A stretch of DNA of 64,000 bases from Hyphomicrobiales bacterium (GTDB lineage Bacteria > Pseudomonadota > Alphaproteobacteria > Rhizobiales > Rhizobiaceae): contig UBTF01000012.1 of NCBI GenBank assembly GCA_900468285.1, positions 1-64,000 of the forward strand. Direction: 5' to 3'. Under the pieces are notes generated by a model. It was not told where the DNA came from. It ran no database searches and saw nothing but the letters and a program-made list of their open reading frames with translations. Positions 8,799 to 17,935 of this stretch are shown here, piece by piece (within the stretch, counting starts at the first letter, position 1; each line of letters begins with the position of its first letter). Position numbers and translations under genes: made by a program.

Positions 8799-9872
8799 AT
8801 GCATTTATTTCGCCTGCTCATCATCGCGGCAAGCCTAAGTCTGGCCAGTGCTGCAAGTGCCGCGACAATCGGTATCGTCGCGCCGCAGAGCGGTGCCTAT
8901 GAGATGCTCGGCGCGCAGGTTCGTCAGGGTGTGCGGGTTGCAGCCACAAGAGCTGGCCTCGATGTGATGGAGATCCATGAAAGCTGCGAAGAGGGCAGCG
9001 GCGGCGCGATCGCCGATGGGCTGGTCGCAGCCAAGGTCAGCGTCGTCGTTGGCTTTCTGTGCACAGAAACACTGGCCGACGCCTTGCCAATCCTCAAAAA
9101 TGCTGCAATCCCGGCCATCACACTGTCCAGCCGTGCCTCCGGCCTCATGGAAGATACGCTCAAGCGCGGATGGCCGCTTTTCCGTCTCGCCCCTTCCGAC
9201 ATGGATGAATCGTCTGCGCTGATTGACGTAATCCTGCGTGACTGGAAAGGTCATTCCTTCGGCCTGATTGACGACGGGACCATTTATGGCCGCGAACTGG
9301 TTGACCGCATCAGGTCCAAGCTCGAGGAATCCGGTCTCAAGCCTACCTTTACGGATACTTTGCGACCCGCGCAGGAACAGCAGATTGCCTTGGTTCGCAG
9401 GTTGGGTCGCACCGGCATTACCCATGTTTTCGTTGGTGCCGAGCGTAATGATGTTGCCGTCATAGCCAGAGATGCCGCTGCCGAGAAACTGGCCCTGACG
9501 ATCCTCTCAGGCGACACGATGCGCGCGGCAAACAATCCCGTCCCGCTTCAGGAGGGCGTACTGGCCGTTACCTTGCCGGAATACAGTCTCGCACCCCAGG
9601 CGGCGGATGCCGTGGCCGCATTGCGGGCTGCGAAGGTGGAGCCGGAGGGCTACGCACTGCCCGCCTATGCCGCAACACAGATTACAGCCAAGCTTGTCGA
9701 GCTTAGCGAGGCGCAGGGCAAGCCCGCACCTGAGCTGATGATCGGCACGGCTTTTGAAACAGCCATCGGCCAGATCGTTTTCAACGACCGCCACGAATTG
9801 CAGGCAAACCCTTATCGTCTCCAGCGTTGGAACGGAACGGCGCTTGTTCCTGTGGACCGGGCTGAGCGTTAG
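8799..9872 (+). CDS. Periplasmic amino-acid-type substrate-binding protein (Leu/Ile/Val family)
   Basis: A 357-residue type I periplasmic binding protein. It has a Sec signal peptide (hydrophobic core LIIAASLSLASAASA, predicted cleavage near residue 21), then IGIVAPQSGAYEMLGAQVRQG, the hallmark start of LivK-like domains. No ABC permease or ATPase genes adjoin it, so it may serve a transporter elsewhere or act as a sensor. The frame opens with GTG at 8754, but the ATG at 8799 is preferred because it begins the signal peptide directly and follows an AGGAAGAGGAA stretch. It precedes rpe on the same strand. Confidence 0.78.
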   Translation: MHLFRLLIIAASLSLASAASAATIGIVAPQSGAYEMLGAQVRQGVRVAATRAGLDVMEIHESCEEGSGGAIADGLVAAKVSVVVGFLCTETLADALPILKNAAIPAITLSSRASGLMEDTLKRGWPLFRLAPSDMDESSALIDVILRDWKGHSFGLIDDGTIYGRELVDRIRSKLEESGLKPTFTDTLRPAQEQQIALVRRLGRTGITHVFVGAERNDVAVIARDAAAEKLALTILSGDTMRAANNPVPLQEGVLAVTLPEYSLAPQAADAVAALRAAKVEPEGYALPAYAATQITAKLVELSEAQGKPAPELMIGTAFETAIGQIVFNDRHELQANPYRLQRWNGTALVPVDRAER

Positions 9873-9955
9873 GCGCAAACGGTTGCATGACGATTGTTGA
9901 TCCGGGCTATCGATGATAAAGGCCCGCAAGACCTTTAGTGCAGGAGCTTTTGCAG

Positions 9956-10633
9956 ATGTCTCTTCCCGTGCGGATCGCCCCATCCATTCTTGCCGCCAAT
10001 TTTGCGAAGCTCGGACAAGAGGTTGCCGATGTTACGGCAGCCGGAGCCGACTGGATTCATCTGGACGTGATGGACGGCCATTTCGTGCCAAATATTTCCT
10101 TCGGGCCAGATGTCATCAAGGCCCTGCGTCCGCACAGCCAGGCCTTCTTTGATTGCCATCTGATGATTGCGCCCGCTGATCCCTATCTTGAAGCCTTCGC
10201 CAAGGCCGGTTGCGATGGCATTACCGTGCACGCGGAAGCTGGCGCTCATCTGCACCGTTCGCTACAGACGATCCGCTCTCTGGGCAAGAAAGTCGGCGTG
10301 ACACTCAATCCCGCAACGCCGCTGTCGGTACTGGAAAATGTGCTCGATGATGTCGATCTCATCCTCATCATGAGCGTCAATCCCGGTTTTGGCGGTCAGA
10401 AATTCATTCCCGCAATGCTGGACAAGATCCGCGCGGCCAAGGCCATGATTGGTGACAGACAGATTGAGCTTGAGGTCGACGGCGGAATTACCATCGATAC
10501 TGCCGGAAGCGCGATCGCAGCGGGCGCGAATGTGCTGGTCGCGGGTTCTGCCATTTTCAAAGGTGACGGCGTGGATGACTATCGCAAGATGGTATCGGCG
10601 GTGCGTGCCTCGGCAGAACAAGGCCGTAACTGA
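9956..10633 (+). CDS. rpe: Ribulose-phosphate 3-epimerase
   Basis: This 225-residue TIM-barrel enzyme interconverts ribulose 5-phosphate and xylulose 5-phosphate in the pentose phosphate and Calvin pathways. Signatures are [27 protein letters not shown] with the metal-binding His and Asp, the [10 protein letters not shown] loop, and EVDGGI near the C-terminus. A GTG at 9938 is in frame, but the Shine-Dalgarno AGGAG at 9942-9946 lies after it, so the ATG at 9956 is the start. It supplies pentoses for purine synthesis, next to purB. Confidence 0.95.
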   Translation: MSLPVRIAPSILAANFAKLGQEVADVTAAGADWIHLDVMDGHFVPNISFGPDVIKALRPHSQAFFDCHLMIAPADPYLEAFAKAGCDGITVHAEAGAHLHRSLQTIRSLGKKVGVTLNPATPLSVLENVLDDVDLILIMSVNPGFGGQKFIPAMLDKIRAAKAMIGDRQIELEVDGGITIDTAGSAIAAGANVLVAGSAIFKGDGVDDYRKMVSAVRASAEQGRN

Positions 10634-10751
10634 CCAGAATAATGGGCGGCCCCTGCCCCATCCCTATTTTTCGGCGGTCTCGATGCGTTGAGATTGCCGG
10701 CACACTTTGCTAAAGGGGCAGAAAAATTCCTCCTCAAAGAAAGCCATTGCC

Positions 10752-12059
10752 ATGATCCCTCGTTATTCCAGACCGGAAATGGTCGCAATCTGGTCGCCGG
10801 AAACCAAGTTCCGCATCTGGTTCGAAATCGAGGCACATGCCTGCGACGCGCTGGCCGAAATCGGTGTCATTCCCAAGGATGCCGCCAAGACGATCTGGGA
10901 AAAGGGTGGCGCTGCCCAGTTCGATGTGGCCCGTATCGATGAAATCGAAGCCGTTACCAAGCATGACGTGATCGCATTCCTGACCCATCTGGCAGAATTT
11001 GTCGGTCCCGATAGCCGTTTCGTTCATCAGGGCATGACGTCATCGGACGTTCTGGATACCACGCTCAACATCCAGCTCGTTCGCGCCGCAGATCTGTTGA
11101 TTGCGGATATGGACCGCGTTCTTGCCGCCCTCAAGACACGCGCATTCGAGCACAAGGATACCGTCCGCATCGGTCGCAGCCACGGCATTCATGCGGAACC
11201 GACCACGATGGGCCTGACCTTTGCCCGTTTCTATGCCGAGATGGACCGCAACCGCGCTCGCCTCGTCAATGCCCGCGCGGAAATCGCCACCGGAGCCATT
11301 TCGGGCGCGGTCGGCACCTTCGCCAATATCGATCCTTCGGTTGAAGAGCATGTCTGCAAGGCACTCGGCCTGTCGCCTGAGCCCGTGTCCACGCAGGTTA
11401 TCCCGCGTGACCGCCATGCGATGTTCTTCGCCACACTTGGTGTCATCGCCTCGTCCATCGAGAATGTCGCTATCGAAATCCGCCATATGCAGCGTACGGA
11501 AGTTCTTGAAGCCGAAGAGTTTTTCTCTCCGGGTCAGAAGGGCTCGTCTGCCATGCCTCACAAGCGCAACCCGGTGCTGACGGAAAACCTCACCGGACTT
11601 GCACGTCTGGTGCGCATGTCGGTTGTCCCCGCAATGGAAAATGTTGCGCTGTGGCACGAGCGCGATATCAGCCACTCCTCGGTCGAGCGCGCCATTGGCC
11701 CCGATACGACGATCACGCTGGATTTTGCCCTAAACCGCCTGGCGGGCGTCATTGAGAAGCTGGTCATCTATCCCGAGAACATGTTGAAGAACATGAACAA
11801 GTTCCGCGGGCTCGTACATTCCCAGCGCGTTCTTTTGGCACTCACCCAGGCTGGCGTATCACGTGAGGATTCCTACCGTCTCGTGCAGCGCAATGCCATG
11901 AAGGTGTGGGAACACGGCGCAGACTTCCTGGAAGAGTTGCTTGCCGACGAAGAAGTTCGCGCGGCGCTGCCTGAAGAAACCATTCGCGAGAAATTCGATC
12001 TCGGCTATCACACCAAGCATGTGGACACGATTTTCAATCGCGTCTTCGGCCTGAGCTGA
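10752..12059 (+). CDS. purB: Adenylosuccinate lyase
   Basis: This 435-residue enzyme of the fumarase/aspartase superfamily acts twice in purine synthesis. It cleaves SAICAR to AICAR plus fumarate, and adenylosuccinate to AMP plus fumarate. The flexible catalytic loop GSSAMPHKRNP is at about 264-274 with the base serine, and the general-acid His is H144 in GRSHGIHAEP. The ATG at 10752 gives the family N-terminus MIPRYSRPEM; the 15-codon extension from 10707 is discarded. It is on the same strand as rpe and upstream of the other pur genes. Confidence 0.97.
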   Translation: MIPRYSRPEMVAIWSPETKFRIWFEIEAHACDALAEIGVIPKDAAKTIWEKGGAAQFDVARIDEIEAVTKHDVIAFLTHLAEFVGPDSRFVHQGMTSSDVLDTTLNIQLVRAADLLIADMDRVLAALKTRAFEHKDTVRIGRSHGIHAEPTTMGLTFARFYAEMDRNRARLVNARAEIATGAISGAVGTFANIDPSVEEHVCKALGLSPEPVSTQVIPRDRHAMFFATLGVIASSIENVAIEIRHMQRTEVLEAEEFFSPGQKGSSAMPHKRNPVLTENLTGLARLVRMSVVPAMENVALWHERDISHSSVERAIGPDTTITLDFALNRLAGVIEKLVIYPENMLKNMNKFRGLVHSQRVLLALTQAGVSREDSYRLVQRNAMKVWEHGADFLEELLADEEVRAALPEETIREKFDLGYHTKHVDTIFNRVFGLS

Positions 12060-12075
12060 TCAAGATCGTCAAACA

Positions 12076-12106
12076 AGCCGCTGCAGCCTTGACTGCGGCG
12101 GCTTTC
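12076..12106 (+). terminator. Possible terminator after purB
   Basis: An 11-bp stem (AGCCGCTGCAG with CTGCGGCGGCT, one G-U pair, loop CCTTGA) lies 16 bases past the purB stop. Only a short T run follows, so it may be a weak terminator or an attenuating hairpin. Confidence 0.4.
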
Positions 12107-12123
12107 ATACCGAGATAAGCGGC

Positions 12124-12693
12124 ATGAAAGCATCAGAAGCAGATATCCTCATTGTCCCGGGTTACACCAACTCCGGACCGGAACATTGGCAGAGCCGCTG
12201 GCAGGAAAAGCTTTCCACCGCACGGCGCGTGGAACAGGCCGAGTGGTCGAAGCCGGTCAAGGAAGACTGGGTCGCAAGGCTGGTCGAGGAAGTGAATGCC
12301 TGCACACGGCCCGTCGTGCTGGTTGCGCACTCACTCGGCGTACCGACAGTCATGCACGCGCTGCCGCAGATATCCCACAGGATCGCCGGCGCGATGCTCG
12401 TCGCCCCGCCCGATGTCGCCAACCCGGATATCCGCCCGAAGCACCTCATGACTTTCGGTCCCTATCCAAGAGACCCTCTGCCGTTTCCGGCCATTACCAT
12501 TGCCAGCCAGAACGACCCTTTTGGTACCTATGAACATGCGGGCGATATTGCCAATGCCTGGGGTTCTCTCTTGATCGACGCAGGCATGTCGGGTCACATC
12601 AACGCGGAGTCCGGTCATGGTCCATGGCCAGAGGGAACTATGGTTTTCGCCCAGTTTCTCAGCAAGCTGAAGACCCCTCCCGGCTTTCAGTGA
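12124..12693 (+). CDS. RBBP9/YdeN-family alpha/beta hydrolase
   Basis: This 189-residue serine hydrolase has a complete likely triad: Ser in VAHSLGVPT (about residue 70), Asp in SQNDPFGT (about 137), and His in ESGHGPWPEG (about 166). The N-terminus ILIVPGYTNSGPEHWQ with NSGPxHWQ is characteristic of the RBBP9/YdeN family. The natural substrate is unknown. It stands 64 bases after purB. Confidence 0.87.
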   Translation: MKASEADILIVPGYTNSGPEHWQSRWQEKLSTARRVEQAEWSKPVKEDWVARLVEEVNACTRPVVLVAHSLGVPTVMHALPQISHRIAGAMLVAPPDVANPDIRPKHLMTFGPYPRDPLPFPAITIASQNDPFGTYEHAGDIANAWGSLLIDAGMSGHINAESGHGPWPEGTMVFAQFLSKLKTPPGFQ

Positions 12694-12979
12694 AGACAAC
12701 CGGTAGCATCGCAACGGCTTGGTTCAGTCATCAACACAGGCCATTTCCCCCGCATCGACTGTTTACCGGAGGCTAGGAGAGCGCAGAGCAGATTCAAATC
12801 CTGCAAAATACAGAATATGATTCGCTGAGGGCACTGCGCTGTGATGCCTGGATACGCAGGTATCGAACTTTCCAGCCGTACCCATCCACGGCTGGCGCAT
12901 GCGCAAATCCAGCGCAACGTGCGGGAAAGCCGCCAGTCTCCTGACCAGCAAGTAGACGTGCGGCTCTATGCCATGAAGA

Positions 12980-13321
12980 TCAAGCGACGGCTTTTTTGTC
13001 TGCCTGTTCCATGCCCTCGCGCAGGATTTGAGCAGCAGAATTGAACGCGTCACTCATGTGAGTGTGAATTTCATCGTCAGCTACAGTCACGCCCGCCTGG
13101 GTGAAATCTGCCTTCAGCTTTTGGATGATGGCGTATTCGTCGCTATGGCTCACGACATAAGCCGCAAGTTCACTGGCATACTCGTTCGCGTCTTCTTTTT
13201 TGAGCAGTGCGGCAGCCCAAAGCCCTATAAGCTTGTTGCGCATAGCATGAAGACGAAACGCCATATGCTCGCCGTTGAAGTAAACATTTTCAAGAGATTT
13301 TGCACGTTCATTATTAGACAT
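12980..13321 (-). CDS. DUF1476 protein, alphaproteobacterial ATP synthase zeta subunit
   Basis: A 113-residue all-alpha protein matching DUF1476, the family of the alphaproteobacterial F1Fo-ATPase zeta subunit, which in Paracoccus inhibits ATP hydrolysis through its N-terminus. Visible markers are the N-terminus MSNNERAKSLENVYF and the segment LHAMRNKLIGLWAAALL. The open frame begins at 13441, but the ATG at 13321 gives the family N-terminus, with a GGGATAAAATT leader. It diverges from purC across a 245-base AT-rich region. Rhizobial zeta proteins may inhibit only weakly; the sequence alone does not settle this. The 286 bases between it and the hydrolase gene show no gene. Confidence 0.85.
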   Translation of the reverse strand: MSNNERAKSLENVYFNGEHMAFRLHAMRNKLIGLWAAALLKKEDANEYASELAAYVVSHSDEYAIIQKLKADFTQAGVTVADDEIHTHMSDAFNSAAQILREGMEQADKKAVA

Positions 13322-13566
13322 AATTTTATCCCGGTTTTTATTTAAAATATTGTTCGAGCCCTCTTCTTGGGGCGCTCCAGTGGTAAAATAAAACTGTTGA
13401 AAAATCGTAATTGCGGAACCCGCCCCTCGCGGAAGCAACACGCACAGGCCAGAATTGCAGCGAACGCGCCCTGCCTTGTTGTGGAATTGCTTCTTTTCCT
13501 TTATGGGACCGCTTCAACACCGTAACGAACGCCGCTCATTTGGCGCCAACCAAGAGATTTGTTATT

Positions 13567-14331
13567 ATGAACCGTCGCCGCCGTATTTACGAAGGCAAGG
13601 CCAAGATCCTTTACGAAGGTCCTGAGCCGGGGACTCTTATTCAGTTCTTCAAGGACGACGCAACCGCCTTCAATAAGAAGAAGCACGAGGTCATCGACGG
13701 CAAGGGTGTTCTGAACAACCGTATTTCGGAATATCTTTTCACGCACCTCAACAAGATCGGCATTCCCACCCACTTCATCCGCCGCCTCAACATGAGAGAG
13801 CAGCTGATCAAGGAAGTGGAGATGATTCCGCTCGAGGTCGTCGTTCGCAACGTCGCGGCCGGTTCGCTGTCCAAGCGCCTTGGCATCGATGAAGGCGTGG
13901 TACTGCCTCGCTCGATCATCGAGTTCTATTACAAGTCCGATGCGCTCGAAGACCCCATGGTTTCCGAGGAGCACATTACTGCATTCGGTTGGGCAAATCC
14001 GGCTGAGCTCGACGACATCATGGCGCTTGCCATCCGCGTCAACGACTTCCTGTCAGGTCTTTTCCTCGGCGTCGGCATCCAGCTCGTCGATTTCAAGATC
14101 GAATGCGGCCGCCTGTTTGAAGGCGACATGATGCGTATCATTCTGGCGGATGAGATTTCTCCGGACAGCTGCCGCCTCTGGGACATCGAGACGCAGGAAA
14201 AGATGGACAAGGACCGTTTTCGCCGCGATATGGGTGGTCTGCTGGAAGCCTATTCGGAAGTCGCGCGCCGTCTTGGCATCATCAACGAAAATGAACCCAT
14301 CCGTGGCACCGGCCCGGTTCTGGTAAAGTAA
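13567..14331 (+). CDS. purC: Phosphoribosylaminoimidazole-succinocarboxamide synthase
   Basis: A 254-residue SAICAR synthetase that joins CAIR and aspartate with ATP. Family features are [15 protein letters not shown] at the N-terminus, [15 protein letters not shown] (about residues 90-104), the [10 protein letters not shown] segment, and [14 protein letters not shown] near residue 200. The open frame extends back to 13411, but ATG 13567 gives the family start [13 protein letters not shown]. It heads a cluster with purS and purQ, separated by 17 and 16 bases. Confidence 0.97.
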   Translation: MNRRRRIYEGKAKILYEGPEPGTLIQFFKDDATAFNKKKHEVIDGKGVLNNRISEYLFTHLNKIGIPTHFIRRLNMREQLIKEVEMIPLEVVVRNVAAGSLSKRLGIDEGVVLPRSIIEFYYKSDALEDPMVSEEHITAFGWANPAELDDIMALAIRVNDFLSGLFLGVGIQLVDFKIECGRLFEGDMMRIILADEISPDSCRLWDIETQEKMDKDRFRRDMGGLLEAYSEVARRLGIINENEPIRGTGPVLVK

Positions 14332-14348
14332 ATTCAGGAGAGCATCAG

Positions 14349-14591
14349 GTGATCAAGGCACGGGTGACAATTACGCTCAAGAACGGCGTTCTCGATCCGC
14401 AGGGTAAGGCAATCGAGGGCGCGCTTGGCAGCCTCGGTTTCGATGGCGTTGGCCAGGTCCGTCAGGGCAAGGTCTTTGACCTGGAACTGAACGCCAGCGA
14501 CAAGGCGAAAGCCGAAGCCGATCTGAAGGCGATGTGCGAAAAGCTGCTCGCCAACACGGTGATCGAAAACTACTCTATCGCTATCCTCTGA
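14349..14591 (+). CDS. purS: FGAM synthase subunit PurS
   Basis: This 80-residue subunit of phosphoribosylformylglycinamidine synthase bridges PurQ and the small form of PurL and helps channel ammonia. It begins with GTG after a CAGGAGAG Shine-Dalgarno. The [21 protein letters not shown] start and the [17 protein letters not shown] core are typical. Its presence agrees with the three-subunit enzyme type (PurS, PurQ, small PurL). Confidence 0.95.
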   Translation: MIKARVTITLKNGVLDPQGKAIEGALGSLGFDGVGQVRQGKVFDLELNASDKAKAEADLKAMCEKLLANTVIENYSIAIL

Positions 14592-14607
14592 CACCAAGGA
14601 GCCGCCC

Positions 14608-15279
14608 ATGAAATCCGCAGTCGTCCAGCTTCCTGGCCTTAATCGCGACCGTGACATGATCGCGGCTTTGACACGGATTTCCGGTAAGGCACCTGTCACC
14701 ATCTGGCAGACCGAAACCGAAATTCCCGATGTCGACCTTATCGTCATCCCCGGCGGCTTCTCCTATGGCGACTATCTTCGCTGCGGAGCGATTGCTGCCC
14801 GTATGCCAGTCATGCAGGCCATCCGTGAGAAAGCAGAACAGGGTGTGAAGGTGCTCGGCGTCTGCAACGGCTTCCAGATCCTGGTCGAAGCTGGCATGTT
14901 GCCCGGCGCCTTGATGCGCAATGCCTCGCTCAAGTTCGTATGCCGCGAAGTGAAGCTTGAAGTCGTCAACAACGACACGGAATTCACTCGCGCCTATGAC
15001 AAGGGCCAGATCATCCGCTCGCCCGTTGCCCACCATGACGGCAACTACTTCGTTGAACAGGAACAGCTCAACGCTCTGGAAGGCAACGGCCAGGTTGTTT
15101 TCCGTTATGCCGAAGGCACAAATCCGAATGGTTCGCTCAATGACATCGCAGGCGTCATCAACGCAAAGGGCAATGTTCTGGGCATGATGCCGCACCCGGA
15201 AAACCTCATCGAAGCCGCCCATGGCGGCAATGACGGTCGCGGTCTGTTTGCGTCAGCGCTTGGCGTCATCGCAGCTTAA
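14608..15279 (+). CDS. purQ: FGAM synthase glutaminase subunit PurQ
   Basis: A 223-residue class I glutamine amidotransferase that feeds ammonia to PurL. The catalytic triad is visible: nucleophile C86 in GVCNGFQ, H196 and E198 in MMPHPE. The oxyanion region is [16 protein letters not shown] good Shine-Dalgarno (AAGGAG) precedes the ATG. It closes the purC-purS-purQ run; purL lies 2.7 kb further on behind a lipoprotein gene and an opposing chemoreceptor gene. Confidence 0.97.
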   Translation: MKSAVVQLPGLNRDRDMIAALTRISGKAPVTIWQTETEIPDVDLIVIPGGFSYGDYLRCGAIAARMPVMQAIREKAEQGVKVLGVCNGFQILVEAGMLPGALMRNASLKFVCREVKLEVVNNDTEFTRAYDKGQIIRSPVAHHDGNYFVEQEQLNALEGNGQVVFRYAEGTNPNGSLNDIAGVINAKGNVLGMMPHPENLIEAAHGGNDGRGLFASALGVIAA

Positions 15280-15284
15280 ATATT

Positions 15285-15312
15285 AACAAAGTCGGATTAA
15301 ACCGGCTTTGTT
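15285..15312 (+). terminator. Hairpin after purQ
   Basis: An 11-bp inverted repeat (AACAAAGTCGG with CCGGCTTTGTT, one G-U pair) starts five bases past the purQ stop. The T-poor end makes it a processing or weak termination hairpin rather than a standard terminator. Confidence 0.5.
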
Positions 15313-15338
15313 ATAGACCCCAGTCATGGATTGAAGCG

Positions 15339-15749
15339 ATGAACCGCCTGCCCCTTCGTTATGCATTGAACTTCGCGGGCCTCGGCCTTGTCGCTTTTAC
15401 GCTTGCCGCCTGTCAGTCTGAGACCAAGCCGGTTGCTTCTTCCGCCTCGCGGGCCGCACTGCCGACAATGGAGCGGGTTGCGCTGGGTGCAAATGCCTGC
15501 TGGTTTAAGTCCGGCGATCCGGCTTTCAAAGCTTACCGACTTGCTCCGGAACTCAACTCCTTCTCCGGCCGCCCGCGCATCCTTCTCGTGCCGCGCAACA
15601 GCCCGGAATCCCGCCCCATGCTCGTCGTTCAGGCGGAAGGTAATCCAGCCAAGCTGGATGCATTTGGACCAGTCATGAACGAAGCTCACTCGGCACGCAT
15701 CGCAAATGACGTGAAGCGTTGGGCCAACGGCGGCAAAGGCTGCTCCTGA
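15339..15749 (+). CDS. Small predicted lipoprotein, function unknown
   Basis: This 136-residue protein has a charged start, a hydrophobic stretch and the lipobox LAAC with C25 as the lipidated cysteine. It should be exported and anchored to a membrane. The mature part has two further cysteines (in NACWFK and at the C-terminal GKGCS), possibly a disulfide. I recognise no domain. It follows the purQ hairpin and is closed by a terminator. Confidence 0.72.
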   Translation: MNRLPLRYALNFAGLGLVAFTLAACQSETKPVASSASRAALPTMERVALGANACWFKSGDPAFKAYRLAPELNSFSGRPRILLVPRNSPESRPMLVVQAEGNPAKLDAFGPVMNEAHSARIANDVKRWANGGKGCS

Positions 15750-15761
15750 TCTCAAGGAATG

Positions 15762-15801
15762 CCCGTCAGCCCCGTTTGAAACCGGCGCGTGACGGGTTTT
15801 T
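15762..15801 (+). terminator. Terminator after the lipoprotein gene
   Basis: A CCCGTCA/TGACGGG stem encloses a GC-rich inner loop and is followed by five T. It lies between this gene and the converging chemoreceptor gene. Confidence 0.6.
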
Positions 15802-15827
15802 GCCAATAAAATCGTGAACCGATCCGA

Positions 15828-17660
15828 TCAGGCGACCATGCGCGAATTGCCGCGGTGGCTCACTGAGCCCGAAGTCTGCATCGTTCCCAGCTTGAACTGA
15901 GCGACAAGGTCGTGAAGCTTTTCGACTTCCTGCGACAATGCGGCCGACGCTGCCGTGGACTGCTCTACCATGGCCGCATTCTGCTGCGTTGTCTGATCCA
16001 TCGAGTTGATGGCGGTGTTAACTTCGGAGAGCCCGATCGACTGGTCCTTCGAAGACGTTGCGATTGCATCCATATGTTCGTTGATGCCGGCGACACGACC
16101 AGCAATTTCGTGCAATGCGATCCCTGTCTCACGCACGAGTTCAACGCCGCTGCCGACCTCTGCCGAAGAGGTTTGAATGAGCGTCTTGATTTCCTGGGCA
16201 GCATTGGCGGAGCGTTGAGCCAGTGCACGCACTTCCTGCGCGACAACTGCAAAGCCCTTGCCTGCCTCACCGGCGCGGGCGGCTTCTACGCCGGCATTCA
16301 GCGCAAGCAGGTTTGTCTGAAAGGCAATCTCGTCAATCACGCCGATGATGCTGGAAATCTGCTGGGAGGAATTTTCGATGCGCTGCATCGCTTCTTCTGC
16401 CTGGCTGACGACCTGAGACGATTTTGCTGCACTTTCAGTCGCAGAGGTGGCGGCCCTCTGCGCTTCCAGCGTGCGGCGGCTTGAATTCGTTACATTCGCC
16501 GTGATCTCATCGAGCGCTGCCGCTGTCTGCTCGAGCGACGCCGCCTGTTTTTCGGTACGACGGGACAAATCATTCGCGCCAGATGCTATCTCCTGTGTTC
16601 CGTTGCCAATGGCGGATATGCTGTCGGTGATGGAGCGCAACGTATCGCCAAGCTGCTTGACGGAGAGATTGAAGTCCTGCCGCAACGCTTCGAATTCAGG
16701 GGAAAAAGCCTCGTTGAGCTGGAAGGAAAGGTCGCCGGATGCGAGGCGCTTGAGGCCATCTGCAAGACCCGACGTTGCAACGCGAAGCTTTTCCCTGGCA
16801 ACTGCTTCGGCTCTTTCCTGCGCGGCGAGGCGGTCCGTTTCGGCCTGCAGGCGTATTCCCTCTGCCTGTTCCTCAATTCGCTTCTTGGAGATGACAGCCT
16901 GCCGGAACACCTCCACCGCAGCCGCCATCAAGCCAATCTCATCCTTGCGACCGATGCCTGTCCCGCTGATGTCGGTGTTGCCAGCCGCAAGTTGCGTCAT
17001 ATCGGTCGATAGCGCCAGAATCGGTTTGCTCATCGTCCGACGGAATACAAAGAACATAAGACCGGAGAACAGCACCGCCAGAATGAGAAGCGAATACAGC
17101 ACGTAATAGATCAGGACACTGGTATCTTTACTCTCAGCGCCGATATTTTGTGCGACGTTCTCAATATTGTCTCCTGCGACCTCCATGGCGGTTTCCAGTG
17201 CGGTAAATTGTTCCATGAAATCCGGCAGCGCCGCCATAGCGGCAGTCGGCTCGCTTTCCGCAATGCCTACAATTTTGCTCGCGCCCTCGACATAGGCGAG
17301 CATCGGCGGCTCAACACCTTTCAGCACCTGTTGCGTATCAGGGTCCGTTGCAAGGGCCTTGTTCTCCGCAATCATTGCCCGAAACGAGGCCACGTGTTCG
17401 GCAAGATCCTGCTTCACATCCTTGTAGGAAATTCCTGCGTCCGGGTTGGAAGCCAGAAGCGAGGCAATGACGTCTGCACGAAGTGCGTCATGCATCATGT
17501 CGGCCTGCATATGGTTACGCAGCACCTGAGCGGAGCTTGCTATGCGTTCCGCATTGTTGGTCAGGGCTGAAGCCGCCCATAGACCAATTCCGGCAGAGCT
17601 GCCCGTCAACGTCAGAATACACAGACTTGCAACAACAATTTTATGCTGAATCGACGCCAT
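15828..17660 (-). CDS. Methyl-accepting chemotaxis protein
   Basis: A 610-residue transmembrane chemoreceptor. Residues about 8-28 form the first membrane helix, a helical periplasmic sensor domain of about 155 residues follows, then a second helix near 187-207. After that come a HAMP domain, a coiled linker, a second HAMP-like segment, and the signalling domain. The highly conserved hairpin tip ([21 protein letters not shown], then [18 protein letters not shown]) docks CheA and CheW. There is no obvious C-terminal CheR-binding pentapeptide. ATG 17660 is preferred over the upstream start at 17738, because an AAGGGA Shine-Dalgarno precedes it and the membrane helix then begins normally. The ligand is unknown. 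Confidence 0.9.
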   Translation of the reverse strand: MASIQHKIVVASLCILTLTGSSAGIGLWAASALTNNAERIASSAQVLRNHMQADMMHDALRADVIASLLASNPDAGISYKDVKQDLAEHVASFRAMIAENKALATDPDTQQVLKGVEPPMLAYVEGASKIVGIAESEPTAAMAALPDFMEQFTALETAMEVAGDNIENVAQNIGAESKDTSVLIYYVLYSLLILAVLFSGLMFFVFRRTMSKPILALSTDMTQLAAGNTDISGTGIGRKDEIGLMAAAVEVFRQAVISKKRIEEQAEGIRLQAETDRLAAQERAEAVAREKLRVATSGLADGLKRLASGDLSFQLNEAFSPEFEALRQDFNLSVKQLGDTLRSITDSISAIGNGTQEIASGANDLSRRTEKQAASLEQTAAALDEITANVTNSSRRTLEAQRAATSATESAAKSSQVVSQAEEAMQRIENSSQQISSIIGVIDEIAFQTNLLALNAGVEAARAGEAGKGFAVVAQEVRALAQRSANAAQEIKTLIQTSSAEVGSGVELVRETGIALHEIAGRVAGINEHMDAIATSSKDQSIGLSEVNTAINSMDQTTQQNAAMVEQSTAASAALSQEVEKLHDLVAQFKLGTMQTSGSVSHRGNSRMVA

Positions 17661-17935
17661 CGTGAAATCCCTTGAGTAATTGTCAAAGAATATTCGATTG
17701 TAGTTAAATCTTACTAAACTCGGTTGTAACGAACACAATCACACCAGCCAGTCGAGACTGCGGCGCGATACCCCTCGGGCAATACGAAAGCGCCCGGCTT
17801 ATGGGCCGACAGGCTTTGGAAAACGATACAAAGGCAGTTTTTGCGGGGCCAACAGAACATTTTCCTGTCGCGCCCTGCTGTCTCTTGCGGTAAAGAACCG
17901 GAAACTCCCGTACCGGCTCGAACCCCGTGAGACCT